A stretch of 64,000 nt of DNA from Salvator merianae. Lineage: Eukaryota; Chordata; Lepidosauria; Squamata; Teiidae. Shown here in pieces: positions 1 through 10,985 of this stretch. The position numbers and the translations under genes are program-made. Location of the stretch: NCBI GenBank assembly GCA_003586115.2, contig QVOM02000112.1, forward strand, positions 52,845,638 through 52,909,637, given 5' to 3'. A model generated the notes under the pieces. It saw only the letters and a list, made by a program, of their open reading frames with translations. It was not told the DNA's origin and searched no databases. Each line of letters starts with the position of its first letter. Position 1 is the first letter of the stretch.

Positions 1-164
1 CAATAGCCTGGGGCTAGGGGTGGGGCTAGGGGTGGGGTGGGTATAAAAGCTGCTGGCAATTTCGGTGGCCATTTTGGCGATTTTCGGTATGTTGGCTGGT
101 GCCGGGCCGGATAAAACAAGGTGGAGGGCTGGATTCGGCCCGCGGGTCTTGTGTTTGCCACCTG
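1..164. mobile_element. hAT-like DNA transposon end, partial
   Basis: The segment ends at 164 in a sequence whose complement begins CAGGTGGCAAACACAAG and runs into a CCCGCGGGCC core. That layout is typical of the terminal repeats of hAT/Charlie-type elements, which begin CAGGGGTGTCAAAC or close to it. The other end lies outside the window or is not recognisable. Positions 10-41 hold a G-rich 12-bp direct repeat followed at 42-49 by TATAAAAG. No transposase reading frame is visible. The eight bases after 164 (TGCTTTAA) would be the expected target duplication, but its partner cannot be seen. The family call is inference from the terminus alone. Confidence 0.45.
10..49 (+). promoter_or_regulatory. 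G-run cluster with adjacent TATA-like box
   Basis: Five runs of four G and one of three G, separated by CTA or T spacers, fit the pattern of a G-quadruplex-forming sequence. They lie immediately upstream of TATAAAAG at 42-49. A G-rich proximal element plus a TATA box is what a short promoter would look like. No coding frame follows, so promoter function is only a possibility. It may simply be internal sequence of the transposon ending at 164. Confidence 0.3.
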
Positions 165-221
165 TGCTTTAAGGCAAGTAGTGTACCACAAAACTCCTCT
201 TGATTTATGGGAGATGACCCA

Positions 222-482
222 TTCAACAGATTCTTGGAGGTCAGGTGTATCAATGGCTACTAGAATGGATGCCTAGGTACTGCCTCCAGGTTGGAAAGAC
301 AGGCAGGATACCTGTAAAACCCATTTGCAGGGAGTCGAGATCAGGTGAACTTTTTGCTTTTTATTCTGCTTGAGAATGCCCAGAAGCAACTGGTAGGCGA
401 CTGTATAAAACAGGATGCTGGACTAGATGGACCATGACCTGATCCAGCAAGGCTCCTCTTAGTTCTTATATTCTTATTATAG
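222..482 (+). mobile_element. CR1-B LINE, 3' end
   Basis: This is a sense 3' untranslated end of a CR1-family LINE. It matches the 3' part of the copy at 32823-33406 almost phrase by phrase, including TGGATGCCTAGGTACTG, GACAGGCAGGAT and the GACCTGATCCAGCAAGGCTCC block. It ends in the short tail CTTATATTCTTATTAT, a decayed form of the (TTCTTATG)n tail that marks this CR1 lineage. The 5' truncation near 222 is normal for CR1 insertions. It carries no coding sequence. Confidence 0.8.
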
Positions 483-1599
483 CTCCTCACAACTCATTCC
501 ACAATGTCCTAATCCTTCTGGAAAGTTTTTCAGTATATGCTAGAGAGAGGGAGAAAATTACTGATCATTCAAGCTTATGTTCTATTTGTGCAACTTTGGA
601 AAGGATAGCAATATGTTTGTATGTGTGTTTTGTCTGTGTCTAGGTATGTATATATGTTTATATGCATGCATGCGTAAAGTTATGCCCACATATCCAGCAT
701 TGAAATGGTATTGAACTCTGTTCATTTCAGTGCTGTTTCTTATTTATCTTAAATCCAGTTTAGGATTTATAGGCACCAAACTTCATGGTACATGAAATAT
801 TATTTGCATTTTATGGATTTAAGCATCTATCTGTTGATAAGTAATAGGCAAAAGAGATTAAGATGTTACACAAACAACCAGGGGAGTATAACCCTTATTC
901 TCTCTCTGTAGTTTTAGTGAAAGAAATTTGTGCAAGTTACCCATGTAAAAGGGAACCGGTTCAAATGAGAAATGGCTTGAGTAAAACAAACATAGAGCAG
1001 TATAACAAAATCTCTAAACCCTGTTATCCGCAGTTAAAAATGCATAAAATAAAAAATGAATCATGGATAAGAATAAATCAGCAGCAATAATAAAACCAAA
1101 GGCATCCTAATGGGAGTCCTTAAGATTACTAGTCTGAAATACAAAGCAGCCCAGTTTCATGAACAAAAGATGAATCTCATAGTGGTGTCAGATGATAAGG
1201 TCTCTTCTAGAGTCATTTTGACCATTCTTCAGTGGCAGGTCAGTATGATGACTCCAATGGCTTCTTCCTATTACATAGACATAATTCATATTGCGCCTCC
1301 AATCTGTAAACAAACACGGTGTGTGAAAGGAAATTATCCCCTGATTTCATAATAACTAATCATCCAGAAGTCTCTTACAGCAGTATGGAGTCTCCAGTAA
1401 ATGCTGCATCTGTTTGTAGACTGTGACTCCACTTATTCTCCCAGATGTCTCTGGAAATGGCCTGGGGTGTGGAGTCTCCATTTTTGGTGACATCAGCTGC
1501 CCACAGGAGGATGGTTTTCTGCAGAACCAGTTGTGCAGGGAAGCAGCTAGTGGTGTGGGGGGAAGGCACTTTGATGAAGGTGCCTGCTCCCAGGCATCT
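483..1599. other. Unassigned AT-rich DNA
   Basis: No repeat family or coding segment is recognised here. Short open frames at 863-1090 and 1110-1352 show no domain, no codon-like pattern and no splice context, so I treat them as chance. A purine/pyrimidine-alternating stretch (TATGTATATATGTTTATATGCATGCATGC) near 644-673 is simple low-complexity sequence. Confidence 0.5.
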
Positions 1600-1985
1600 T
1601 CTGTGCCATGACACTTTTTTATCCTGAGCCATCATTTGCAAGAGCCCTGAGATCATCTGGAGAGGTTTTACTGCAGGTCCCCTGAAATACAGAATGCCAT
1701 TGTATGACAGCCTGCAGTCAGGCCTTCTCTGTGGTAGCACCTTTCTTATGGAATGCCCTCCCTTCTGCTACTTGTGTGGCACGTATAATTACAGTTGCTA
1801 GGCACCTGTTAAAGACCTGTGTGAAAGTTTGTTCTCTTCCCTGACTCATCTAATTTTTAATATATTTTTAATTGTTAATATTTCGCTCTGTGGTTTTCTC
1901 CTTGTTTTTAATTTTTCTTGCAAACAGCTTTGAAATTTCTTAATGAGAAGTGGGGTAGAAATGCTTTAAATAAATAAATAAATGC
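1600..1985 (+). mobile_element. L2-like LINE, 3' end, degenerate
   Basis: Around 1705-1770 the plus strand encodes QAFSVVAPFLWNALP once small indels are allowed. This is the signature near the carboxyl end of vertebrate L2 ORF2 (normally R/KAFSVAAPxLWNxLP). A T-rich 3' untranslated part follows, with GCTTTGAAATTTCTTAATG and GTAGAAATGCTTTAAATAAA. It ends in (AAAT)n at 1966-1984, as L2 tails do. The same organisation recurs at 12700-13095. The copy is old and non-coding. Confidence 0.6.
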
Positions 1986-3379
1986 CCCATAACAAGGCTA
2001 ACTCTAATAGCCCAAGGGGGAAATTTGCTCTGTTTTGAGATGTTTCTGAAGTGCCGTCTTAATCCATTAATGAAGTTCTCCCCATTTTTTTGTTTGGTGT
2101 TATAAAAGGTATTTTTGATTACTCTTTTAGGATATCTTCTGTAGTAGCTGTGATAATAACATAGTGGCTGGCCATATACATGCTCTTTTTGAACTAGGAT
2201 TTCTGTTTATTCTGAGAATATGGAAGATCTGAAATGCATAGGATGATAATTATTAAGTTATGTGAAAGGAATTGATGTCATTTTTTCCCCTTTGAATCAG
2301 CATATTAGCTCTGGGGCACATTATGCACTTCAATGATAGAAAGCTAATGTTTTTGATCTTTTGAGACCTTTATGTAAGATCTGCTGTTCTGGGTATACTT
2401 TTATTAATAAGAGTTTTTATGAAAGAACCACATAAAGTTTTTATGAAAGAACAGCAGAATGTACAAAGTGAGTCAAAATTTAGGAGCTCATTCTGTTTTC
2501 TTTCTGTTTCCTTAGCAATAGGTTTGTATAGGTTGAGGCCTTTAGGTGGCAAGAGTACTGTTATGTGCCAACAAAGTTATTGCCTGTTAAAGTCAATACT
2601 AGGATTTTTTTGAGTAATCACAGTAGGGTGGGGCTTTGGTGACTTTTAAGCAAATGAGGAGCTAAATTAAGAGAGAATGGCAACTATGCTTAAGAGTTGC
2701 AATAATGAGAACTTTGCTATTCTGTTTCCTTGGCAATTAGTGGGTTTTGCAGTTGCATATACACCCAAGAAAATCAGGGCAGAGCAAACAGAGGTTAGGG
2801 TTGCTGATACCGGTATTAATTTATGCTGTTTACAGTCTATATTGTAGCTCTCAGCCTGGTAAGAAATGATGCCAAAGTGTTAGAAATACACTAATGATGC
2901 CAGGTGGAGAAAGAATGGTTTCCCATATCTCTACCACACTTGCTTGCTTCATATCTGGCTTACCTTTATGTTATTAGCAACATTTATATGCCACAACATA
3001 ACCTCATCTTTTTCTTTTTCTTTCTTCGATCAAGTTATAAAACCCTAATGTTTATCATGTAAACTCCTTTAAGCTATAAAGCAAGCTGTACAATATTTAA
3101 TGAAAGATCTGTGACCCCAAGGAATCCCTAACTAACATAGTTTATAGCTATAAGTTGCTTGACTTCAGCCTTAGAAATAAACCCAAAATGGAGTATGGTG
3201 TTGCATGAATATAAATGCCCCTGATTGATTTTTTGGGGGGAGGCACAATATGGAGGTCAGCCCTACAGTAACTTTTTTAGTTCCTTTTACTGTCTCTCAA
3301 ACTTACTCGTAATGTTTGTGTTATTTATTTACATACATGCATCTCAGCTTTCAAAATGCTCAAGGTGGTGAACATTATT
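1986..3379. other. Unassigned AT-rich DNA
   Basis: I see no recognisable repeat or exon. A direct repeat of AGTTTTTATGAAAGAAC occurs at about 2411 and 2436, with no further copies. Confidence 0.45.
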
Positions 3380-3560
3380 CTCTTCTCCTTCATTTTAATT
3401 TTGGGCTGAGTCTATGAGTAGGTTGTGAGGTGAAGTGATTGGCCAGAGGGGGGGGATACCCCCCCACCGCGAGCTTCCATGGCCATGTGGGGCTTTGATC
3501 TCTGGTCTCTGAAGTTTTAATCTGATAGTCTGGCCACCACACAATGGATCTACATGCTTG
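3340..3560. repeat. L2/MIR-like interspersed repeat
   Basis: The stretch holds CTCAAGGTGGTGAACATTATTCTC, then GGCTGAG..., AGTGATTGGCC and TGGGGCTTTGATCTCTGGTCTC. This resembles a common squamate short repeat whose consensus reads roughly 'tcaaggtgg...aggttaggctgag...tggcc...atttgaaccctggtctc'. A second copy is at 9445-9570. Between the blocks lies a run of eight G, ATA and seven C (3448-3465), which can fold on itself. Family name uncertain. Confidence 0.45.
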
Positions 3561-4074
3561 TGATTTCCACTTTGAATTACCTGAAATTTGTTTCAGTTGA
3601 TTTTCATTGTAAAAATAGGTATTGGCTGTAACTTTGATAAGGCAGTAGTCACTAGCTCTTATGACAATTACTTGGCAAAACAAGTGAAGCAGTTTCTTAT
3701 AAGAAAATATAACAGTTGATGGGCTCAAACTTTGGAGAGGGGAATAATGACTGCAGCTTCTTTATTGTGCCTAGACACTTCCAGGGGCATCTAACTAGCT
3801 GCTGCTGGAAAGAAACAGAATGTAGGATTCACTGGGATTTCGGTTTAATTCAACAAGGCATTTCTTATAGTCTCATAGTCTAGCTGAGGGCAGTGGAAGG
3901 CAAGGATTTCAAAGAATCTTCACTAGCTCAGGGCAGGTCTATTTCTAAGATTTGCTTCATTCATAATTATTAATAGTGTGCATTCTTTCTTTGAAAGAAG
4001 ATGTGAAATCCTAGCCATTCCCTCTCATGAAGTTTAAAAGATTTCTGGAGGACCTTTTTTAAGAGAGAAAGAGC

Positions 4075-4136
4075 ATTTGGATGTGCAAAGAGACAAGCAA
4101 GTGAGCCCCTCAGTCTTGATCCCCTTGGATGTGAAA
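4075..4136 (+). repeat. Left arm of a 62-nt perfect inverted repeat
   Basis: Positions 4075-4136 are the exact reverse complement of 6010-6071, with no mismatch over 62 nt by eye. The arms are 1873 nt apart. The sequence is not low complexity and matches no LINE or short transposon that I recognise. The left arm abuts the truncated edge of the short transposon at 4137-4310. The right arm follows an antisense CR1-B. Confidence 0.9.
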
Positions 4137-4310
4137 TGCTGCAGTCCAGCTGCTCCTAGTACAGCTGTGGTGCACAATTTTGTGATCCACAGCTAGTAGC
4201 GATCAGGAACAGCTGTAGCAGCTCCTGATTACTAGGGCCTCCTCAAAATGTGGAAGCACTTCTTTAGTGAGTGTCTGATCACTCACTAGAATGTAAGTGC
4301 GAACAGGCCC
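4137..4310 (-). mobile_element. Short non-autonomous DNA transposon (MITE), one end missing
   Basis: The right edge carries GTAAGTGCGAACAGGCCC, the terminal consensus seen in several elements of this window. It is preceded by TTTAGTGAGTGTCTGATC and ACTCACTAGA, an internal palindrome also present in 34578-35128. Internal blocks (CCAGCTGCTCCTAGTA, GTGCACAATTTTGTG, TAGCGATCAGGA) match 34955-35060. The left terminus is absent: the element begins directly at the inverted-repeat arm. It has no coding capacity. The hAT-like assignment is inference. Confidence 0.6.
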
Positions 4311-5611
4311 AAGTTGTTGGAACAGAGTTGACCGTGACAGAAGTGTAAGTGACAGCTACAGGCAATTTCTAGTTTAACATTTGACTTGTGTAAATGTAGA
4401 CTGGAAATTGTTGAGTGATAGCTAATCTTTGTAAATATACATTGTATAGCTCAAAAGAACAGGAGAAGGAGAACCAAATTTCTTGTGCAATGTTATGTGA
4501 AATATGGCATTAATAATAATAAAAAAACTACTGTAGGAAGAAGTATTTCTTTGATTTGAAGTAAATTGGTACTAAGTGGATTCACAAAGCAGAAGTTGGG
4601 ATGCAGTAATCTGTAACATACGCTGCAGTTTCAAAGCAGTGTTTAATGCCTTTTCAGCTTAATTTTATTTGTATATACACTATTTGAAATAGTAACTGTT
4701 GGGATAACCCATGATTGTCCCAGAGGATCCAACCATTATAAGCTAAATGGAAAATTAAACTGCAGAGTTGAATTACAGCAGCAAATCTATGCATGTCTAC
4801 TCAAAAGTAACTTTCACTGATATTAAGGGGTCTCTCTTCTAAGTGAATGTATACAGGATTGCAGTTTTAATTGTCAGACTTTTTAAAGCATGTATCTGCT
4901 AAATGGACATGTTCTCAGTGCAATACAGACTTGTACATGGATATGGGCTGTTCCCTCCCTCTAACAAGCAAAGTTAATGGATTGTTTGGCCCTGGGCATA
5001 CAGTGAGCTATACTTCCATTAGGCATTTATAAGATATTTGATTTTTCACTGGCGGTGGGTTTGGGCTGCAAATTAAAATGTTATCGAATTGATTCCTCCT
5101 AAGGAGAACAGTGCCAGTCTCCCTCACACATACTCCCCCATTCTCTCCACATGTTAGATCCACTTGGCCAAATGAGAAAACCACATAGATGCCCAGATAT
5201 TTCATTTTGTAAAGCCATTTTGTGGTTCCCCTAGGTGACCAGAGAATAAAGCTCTATATCATTGACTTCCCACGATAGAGCAGCATCACCTCACAAATAC
5301 AGTACATTTTGGGAAGCTGTAGTTAGCTTTTGCCCAATATGTAGACTTTCCAGACACCCATGCTTCTGTAGTTAGACTTACCCTTTCAACATAACAAAGA
5401 AGAATTAGAAATGCGTAGGAATGTTTAAATCTCTGTCTCAGTGCAGATGTTTTCCTTCCTGCCTACTTACTTGCTGCCCTTTGAAGCTAAGACCAGTTAA
5501 GATCTTTACACTGATCTTAATTCCAATTGGTTGGATAATCTAAGAGTGGCTAATGTCGTACACTTCAAGCTGAACATGAACCTTTTTCAAGCATCTGCCT
5601 TTTCTGTATTG
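4311..5611. other. Unassigned DNA
   Basis: No recognisable element or exon. The open frame at 5008-5205 on the minus strand shows no domain. Confidence 0.45.
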
Positions 5612-5935
5612 GGAACATAAGAACGTAGGAAAAATCCTGCTGGATCAGGCCGCCACAGCCCATCTAGTCCAGCATCCTGTCTCACACAGTGCTCCACCAT
5701 TTGTTTCTGGGCATTTTTAAGTAGAAGTCAAAGACAAAACCCTCACCTGCTCTCGACTCCCTGCAAATGGCCATTAGAGGTATCCTGCCTGTCTCTCCAA
5801 TCTGGGGGCATTACCTAGGCATCCATTTTAGGACCTGTTGATACACCTGTCCTCCATGAATTTGCCTAACACTATCTTAAAGTTATCCAGGCTAGTGGCC
5901 ATCACCACCTCCTCATCATCACCAGATCTTCAGGC
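5612..5935 (-). mobile_element. CR1-B LINE, 3' end, antisense
   Basis: It begins with GAACATAAGAACGTAGG, the reverse complement of the (TTCTTATG)n tail. It then follows the CR1-B 3' region: CTGCTGGATCAGGCC, CCCATCTAGTCCAGCATCCTG, CTCCCTGCAAATGGCC and AGGCATCCATTTTAG. It runs to the ATCTTAAAGTTATCCAGGCT block, which corresponds to the last codons of ORF2. The element is inserted in reverse, is 5' truncated and is non-coding. Confidence 0.8.
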
Positions 5936-6009
5936 TGCCAGTCACATATTGGCTGCAGGGAGTGTGCTTACATAATATAAAGGTGGTAAACCAATCTAGG
6001 GAATCCTCT

Positions 6010-6071
6010 TTTCACATCCAAGGGGATCAAGACTGAGGGGCTCACTTGCTTGTCTCTTTGCACATCCAAAT
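6010..6071 (-). repeat. Right arm of a 62-nt perfect inverted repeat
   Basis: This is the exact reverse complement of 4075-4136. Perfect identity stands out because the recognisable repeats nearby (CR1-B at 5612-5935, L2 at 6470-7060) are clearly diverged from their families. The pair is therefore either recent or kept identical by conversion. Confidence 0.9.
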
Positions 6072-6469
6072 TGAAAGCTGGGAAAAAAATAGGAGTGGAG
6101 TGGAAATGCTTATGGAGGAATGGAAAAGGAACATGCAAATCAGCCAGTCATCTAATTCTGTGCATTATAACATTTTTATCTCTGTTTCATCTGAATCAGA
6201 TATTCTGGTGCTTGTTGGCCATCCAGAGACACTAATGGCCTGGATATCAAGATATAAACTTCAAGTGAGTCCATGCAAGCTACTTGTCTTTTATGATACC
6301 AGTTGTTGAAAAGAAAAGCATCTCATGCAGGAGGAAGGTGTCGTTCTTCTGCAGGAAGCACATAGGCATCCTTGCTCCTTGAAACTAAGTGGCATTAGCG
6401 ACTTTTCCCACTAATTTGCTCTGACTAATGTGCTTTTGGATCTGTCTTGACTGCAGTGATCTATGCTTT

Positions 6470-7060
6470 GGGAACTCCTAGACTAGACATCTATAATGTG
6501 CTCTGTGTGGATTTATCCCTGAAGCTATTTGGGGAGCTGGAACAAGTGAAAATGGGTAGAGACACAACCCAGTATTAAAAGTTCTGTATTGACAATTCAA
6601 GGTTCTGACACCTATAAGATTCAAGAACAACTTGGAATTCAAATACTTGAAAGAATGTCTCTTTCTGTATAGACATTGCTGGCTGTGGAGATCTGTGAGG
6701 GAGGCCCTGATGACAGCACTGCCTACTTTTTGTGCCCATTGAGTGCTGGTACAGTGTTTGCCCCAATGACTTCTGCTCTGAGGTGCATCAGGCACTACCA
6801 TTACATATTTCATAGCCCTTAGTTAAAATGCAGATTTTCAACCAGGTTTTTGGTAATTAAGATGCCCCTTCTTCATGCTATCCTGTGGTAACATCACATT
6901 TGGATTGATTAATTTTCATTGTTTCTAGTATTTTAAGTTTGCTGTCATCGTTTGAAATTGGACTTTAAAGGGTTATATTTTATGATTGTTTTTTTCTATG
7001 CTTGAACCATCTGAAGAGCTGGTTATAAATTCTATAAATTATTCTATAAATAAATAAGCA
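6470..7060 (+). mobile_element. L2-like LINE, 3' part, degenerate
   Basis: The plus strand near 6480 reads LDIYNVLCVDLSLKLFGELE, matching the L2 block usually written LDYCNALYVGLPLKxxxKLQ after the reverse transcriptase. Several stops and frameshifts follow. The 3' untranslated part ends with TTATAAATTCTATAAATTATTC and AAATAAATAAGC at about 7060. Length and decay suggest an old insertion. Confidence 0.55.
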
Positions 7061-7354
7061 GTTGATCTCCTAAGACTGCAATCTTACATGGACTTACTCG
7101 TACAAAAACTTAATTGAAATCAGAGAGGGGCTTGCTTCTGGATAAAACATTGTATGAATGCATGGCATACCTTCCAGTTGTGAACATAACTGATTTTTGA
7201 ATGGCAAAAGCAATTGCGTGTATTCAGACAAACCCGTAAGCCTACGTGTACCCTGTATGTGCTACAGACTTGTCTTTTCCACATTAGCAAATGGAGAAAC
7301 CCGCAAAAGAGTTTTCTGGATCTTGTCCTCGTGCTGCTACGTGCAAATGTACAG

Positions 7355-7625
7355 AGAGGATACAACTGATGGAAGAGGAGGAGACCTGGTCTGGGTGCTG
7401 CAGCTGTGTGCTTGTTGTCTCTACCATGTACCCTGCCCCAGCAGGTATAAGAACAGTGGCTGCTTTTGGCTGGGTGGAGGAGAATAAAAAAGACCTGGGC
7501 TGTCTGCATCAGCTCTGTATGTGCTTGCCTCTACAGTATGATGCTGTTCCCCTGGTAGGTATAAGAACTGTGGCTGCTTTCAGCTGGAATGGAGAAGGAT
7601 AATGAGGACCCAGGCTGACTGCTGG
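7355..7625 (+). repeat. Diverged tandem repeat, period about 105-115 bp
   Basis: Blocks recur in order: GAGGAGGAGACCTGG..., GAGGAGAATAAAAAAGACCTGG... and GAAGGATAATGAGGACCCAGG... begin near 7375, 7480 and 7593. The block GGTATAAGAACAGTGGCTGC at 7444 recurs as GGTATAAGAACTGTGGCTGC at 7557. About two and a half copies remain, with substitutions and small indels. The repeat happens to keep a frame open for about 100 codons, but nothing indicates a gene. Confidence 0.7.
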
Positions 7626-9440
7626 CTTTTTCTTACTGTAACCTGCTGTTAATTTTGACTATATTGATGAGTGTTCTTATTATTTTGCTGCATTTTACTC
7701 AGCAGTGTATAATTTACATATTATTATGTATACAGTAGTTTATTGTTAGCTTACATCATTTTGCAATATATAGGTGATATTTTTAAGTATTGTACAGTAT
7801 TAAAGTGGATGTTGTTTTTGTTTTGTCTTTTTATGACTGTTGTGTTTTAGTTTGGGCAATTTGTTGGAAAGGTTGCGTACAAAAACAACTACAATGCAGT
7901 GCCATACACTGTGAGCAAATGGACAGCCCACATCTACAACTTAAGTTTGCCTTTGTGGCCATTGCCAAAATAAACCTCTTCTCTCTATCCATAGAAGCTT
8001 TTGTTTTCAGACGAGAATCTCAGGAGAATCCCCAAGATCTATTATCTGAGACTTGAGTCCAAGATGGTACTCCATCCTAGAAACTGAGAGAAATGCAAAA
8101 CCTAATATGGCCCCAGCTGAATTCTTCCTTGAACGATGAACCATCCATATCGAAATCAAATCCTCAGGGAAGAAACGCATACGAGCCTGAACTGAAACTT
8201 GGCTCTTGAACTGCAATACTTGCTACAGAACTGCGCTTCATGCTTTGTAGCCTCTCTGCTGATACTGTTGGACAGCTCCTTTGCTGAGCTTAGGAGGCAA
8301 GAGTGGATAGCAGCTCAGTTCTATAAAAATTAAAACTAGGAAAATGAAGAACAATTAACTTCTTAGTAGATGCATTAAAATGATCTGGTAGTGAGAAGTT
8401 ATCAGCTATAATATCGATCACACAACAGTTCTTGGTGTTGTAGGCTAGTAGGAAGAATTCTTACTGGTTTCATGGAAAGCTGTTGATGTTCAAGTTGTTC
8501 ACTTCTACCTGAAACACAGATTTAAATTTGGGGCTCTTTTTTCCCTTCTAAGAAGAAAAGGCTACTTTTAAATGTGTGTTTCATTTAATTATTTATGTAT
8601 ATATCTGGATTGTGTCCAAGGTTTTCTAAGTGCTGATGGAAAAGTCTTTGATAGGATTTGTCCTTAAATGCCATGTCTTTGGAAGGGGCTTTGGAGTGTG
8701 TCCTGGTGTGAAAATGGTGCTGGAGCCCACTCCAATGAGTGACTGCTTCAGAAAGCTCTCCCAAGCATTCCACATGGTAGACTGGTCCTGCTGTTTACCA
8801 TGCTGATGGCTGGCCAGTCTGCTGATGTGTGGAGTCTGGTGCCATTTTTCCAGGCTCCTCGAAATGGGCCCAGAAGTGAGCCACTTCTGGACACTAGGCA
8901 ATACAGCTCTGGCTGGCAACTTCAGAAACTAGATCCTGGCCTCTGAGGTTGGGCTGGTCAGGCCACACCATCACAGTGGAGACTGTGTGTGGTGCATGGC
9001 ATGAGTCACGGCTCTGATCTTGGCCAGATTCTGCATGATATGCACCAGTGTACACAGTAGAAAAGTAGCTCTAGATCCAGCAGCAGTGGCTTCTGTAAGT
9101 GCAGCAAATAAAGAGATGTTCTTACCCAAATCCCCTTCTTCATGCATTTCCCTGTGCATCTCTCATGATGCTTAAAGTTATTTGTGTTGTAGCTTTCTGC
9201 CTTCTTTCCTTAAATTAAGTAAAAAATAAAGATTTGATGCATGGAAGGGAGGGAGATTTGTACGAAGAAGATCTGTCAAAAGTCCATGGGAATTTTAAAC
9301 AAAAAGGCTTAATGGAGAGAAAGGAGGATCCAGCATAGCAGAGAGCAGTTAATTCCTAATGCAACACACAGCATTTACTTATGCATTTATATATACTTAT
9401 GCATAATTATATATGCATACATGCATGTCCTATGTCTTAC
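7626..9440. other. Unassigned DNA
   Basis: No recognisable mobile element or exon. Minus-strand open frames at 8585-8773, 8626-8919 and 8971-9159 overlap in different frames and lack domains, so I do not call them genes. Confidence 0.45.
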
Positions 9441-9444
9441 CTTT

Positions 9445-9570
9445 CCTTTGAGAAACTCAAGGTGGTGATGATTATTCTCCTTCCTTCCATTTTGACCTCA
9501 CAACAATCCAGAGAGGAAGGTTAGGCTGAGAGTTGGCAACAGGCTCCAAGTCACCTATTGGGCTTGAAAA
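9445..9570. repeat. L2/MIR-like interspersed repeat
   Basis: It carries AACTCAAGGTGGTGATGATTATTCTCC, then CATTTTGACCTCACAACAATCC and GGTTAGGCTGAG. It parallels 3340-3560 in the same order and orientation. It is old, non-coding and of uncertain family. Confidence 0.45.
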
Positions 9571-9841
9571 AGTGACTTATGAACATAAACATTATGAAGC
9601 TACAATACTTAAATGCAATTGAAAGCACGTTGAATGCATAATGAAACTATGATAAGGAAACCTACTTCTAGATGAATCAAATGCTAAGGGAGAGATGGAG
9701 AGAGAGAGGGAGAAGGAGGGATCTTCAGGCTCATTTAGAAAGTTAGCAGCAAAGGGCCATTCTCAGGTTAGATGATAAAAACACTGTAGTATCTCTTCAT
9801 AGTAAAGAAATGGAGGGACTACTAAGACTGCATCTAGACAG

Positions 9842-10290
9842 GACCTAAAACCCGGAATTATCCCAGCACTATGTTGGGATTGCCACATGTGTCCAGGATG
9901 TTGGGGTGAAATCCTGTAATATCACTATTGTGGGGAAAACAGCTCACAATCTGGGTTTCCCAATATAGCGATAGGGCATACCTTGTCTGGATGCTTGCTG
10001 CTGGGATCTGCCATCTTGGAAATGGCCACCACCCATGTGCAGGACCAAACTGGACTGAAAATGGCCACCGCACAAGCATGCACTTGGGTGGTGATTATGT
10101 GCTTCCAGGCATTTCATGCAGTTAAAATACCCAGATGTGTGCGCTACACCATCATGGGAGGAAGAGTCCAGATAGGTAAGTGCTTGTGCTTGCCCCATGA
10201 TTTTGCCCTGCTGCCTGGCAGGGACAATGAGGGACAATTGTGGAATCCAAACAAAATCCGACACTTTCCCTTCGCCATCTGGAGGCAACC
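9842..10290 (+). repeat. Unclassified dispersed repeat, longer copy
   Basis: Blocks here, including ATGTTGGGATTGCCACATGT (9872) and GCCATCTTGGAAATGGCCACC with CACCCATGTGCAGGACC (10010-10050), appear in the same order on the opposite strand at 33407-33612. The sequence contains more CpG than its surroundings. No terminal repeat or tail is clear, so I cannot say whether it is a DNA transposon or something else. Confidence 0.5.
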
Positions 10291-10754
10291 TAAGTCATGA
10301 TGTTTTCAGAAAATTTCTGTGACCTCAGTACCATAGTGGGTCCCATTCCTGACATTTGCAGTGATACCTGTTTAAATATATCTTCCTGGTATACCGTTGA
10401 CTGACCAGAACTGGAAAGCAGGCCTGGGAGCCAGGATTTAAATTCTCCTCAAATCTAAGATGTGTGAGTACTCTGAAGCATTGTAGGAAATAAGAAACAA
10501 GACGCTGATCAGAGCTTTGCTGTTGCCTGCTGCTGCACCCATCACTAGAAATGTCCACATATCAATTAAGATATCGCCCTGTATGTTGAGGGATCTCAGC
10601 AAAACTGAAGCCAGCCCTGTAGTGATATGTGAGCAAAGCTTCTTTAGATGTCGTTGTGATAGGGTTGTTAAATACATTACAGTCACTTTGAAACAGCATT
10701 CATTAAATTTTTGGTCTCCAGATATTTAGCACTGGCCAGGTCTGATGAAATTCA

Positions 10755-10985
10755 AACTACTGAACACGAGGTGGACACACCCATGATGCTTCCTTGAGCA
10801 AAGATGCAGAAGTCTTTGGTGTCTCTCTCACCTTCCTTCCTTCCTTCCTTCCTTCCTTCCTTCCTTCCTTCCTTCCTTCCTTCCTTCCTTCCTTCCCATT
10901 TATATCCTGCCCTAAAGTCTCAGGATGAGTCACAACATTGAATAAAAATACCCAGTATAAAAACATGGTAAAAGCAGCTCTGCTA
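10755..10985 (-). repeat. Repeat unit enclosing a (TTCC)n tract, copy 1
   Basis: Left flank GGTGGACACACCC...CAAAGATGCAGAAG...TTTGGTGTCTCTC leads into about 17 TTCC units (10830-10897). After it comes CATTTATATCCTGCCC...CTCAGGATGAGTCACAA...AATAAAAATACCCAGTATAAAAACATG. The right part resembles the antisense tail of a squamate L2 or SINE ('gggcaggatataaat'). A second copy with the same left and right parts lies at 11850-12090. The Lys/Glu/Gly/Arg open frame across the tract is a microsatellite artefact. Confidence 0.65.

Noticed and set aside
6478..6813. 111-codon minus-strand frame
   Set aside because: It is the antisense of L2 sequence whose plus strand carries the recognisable L2 block.
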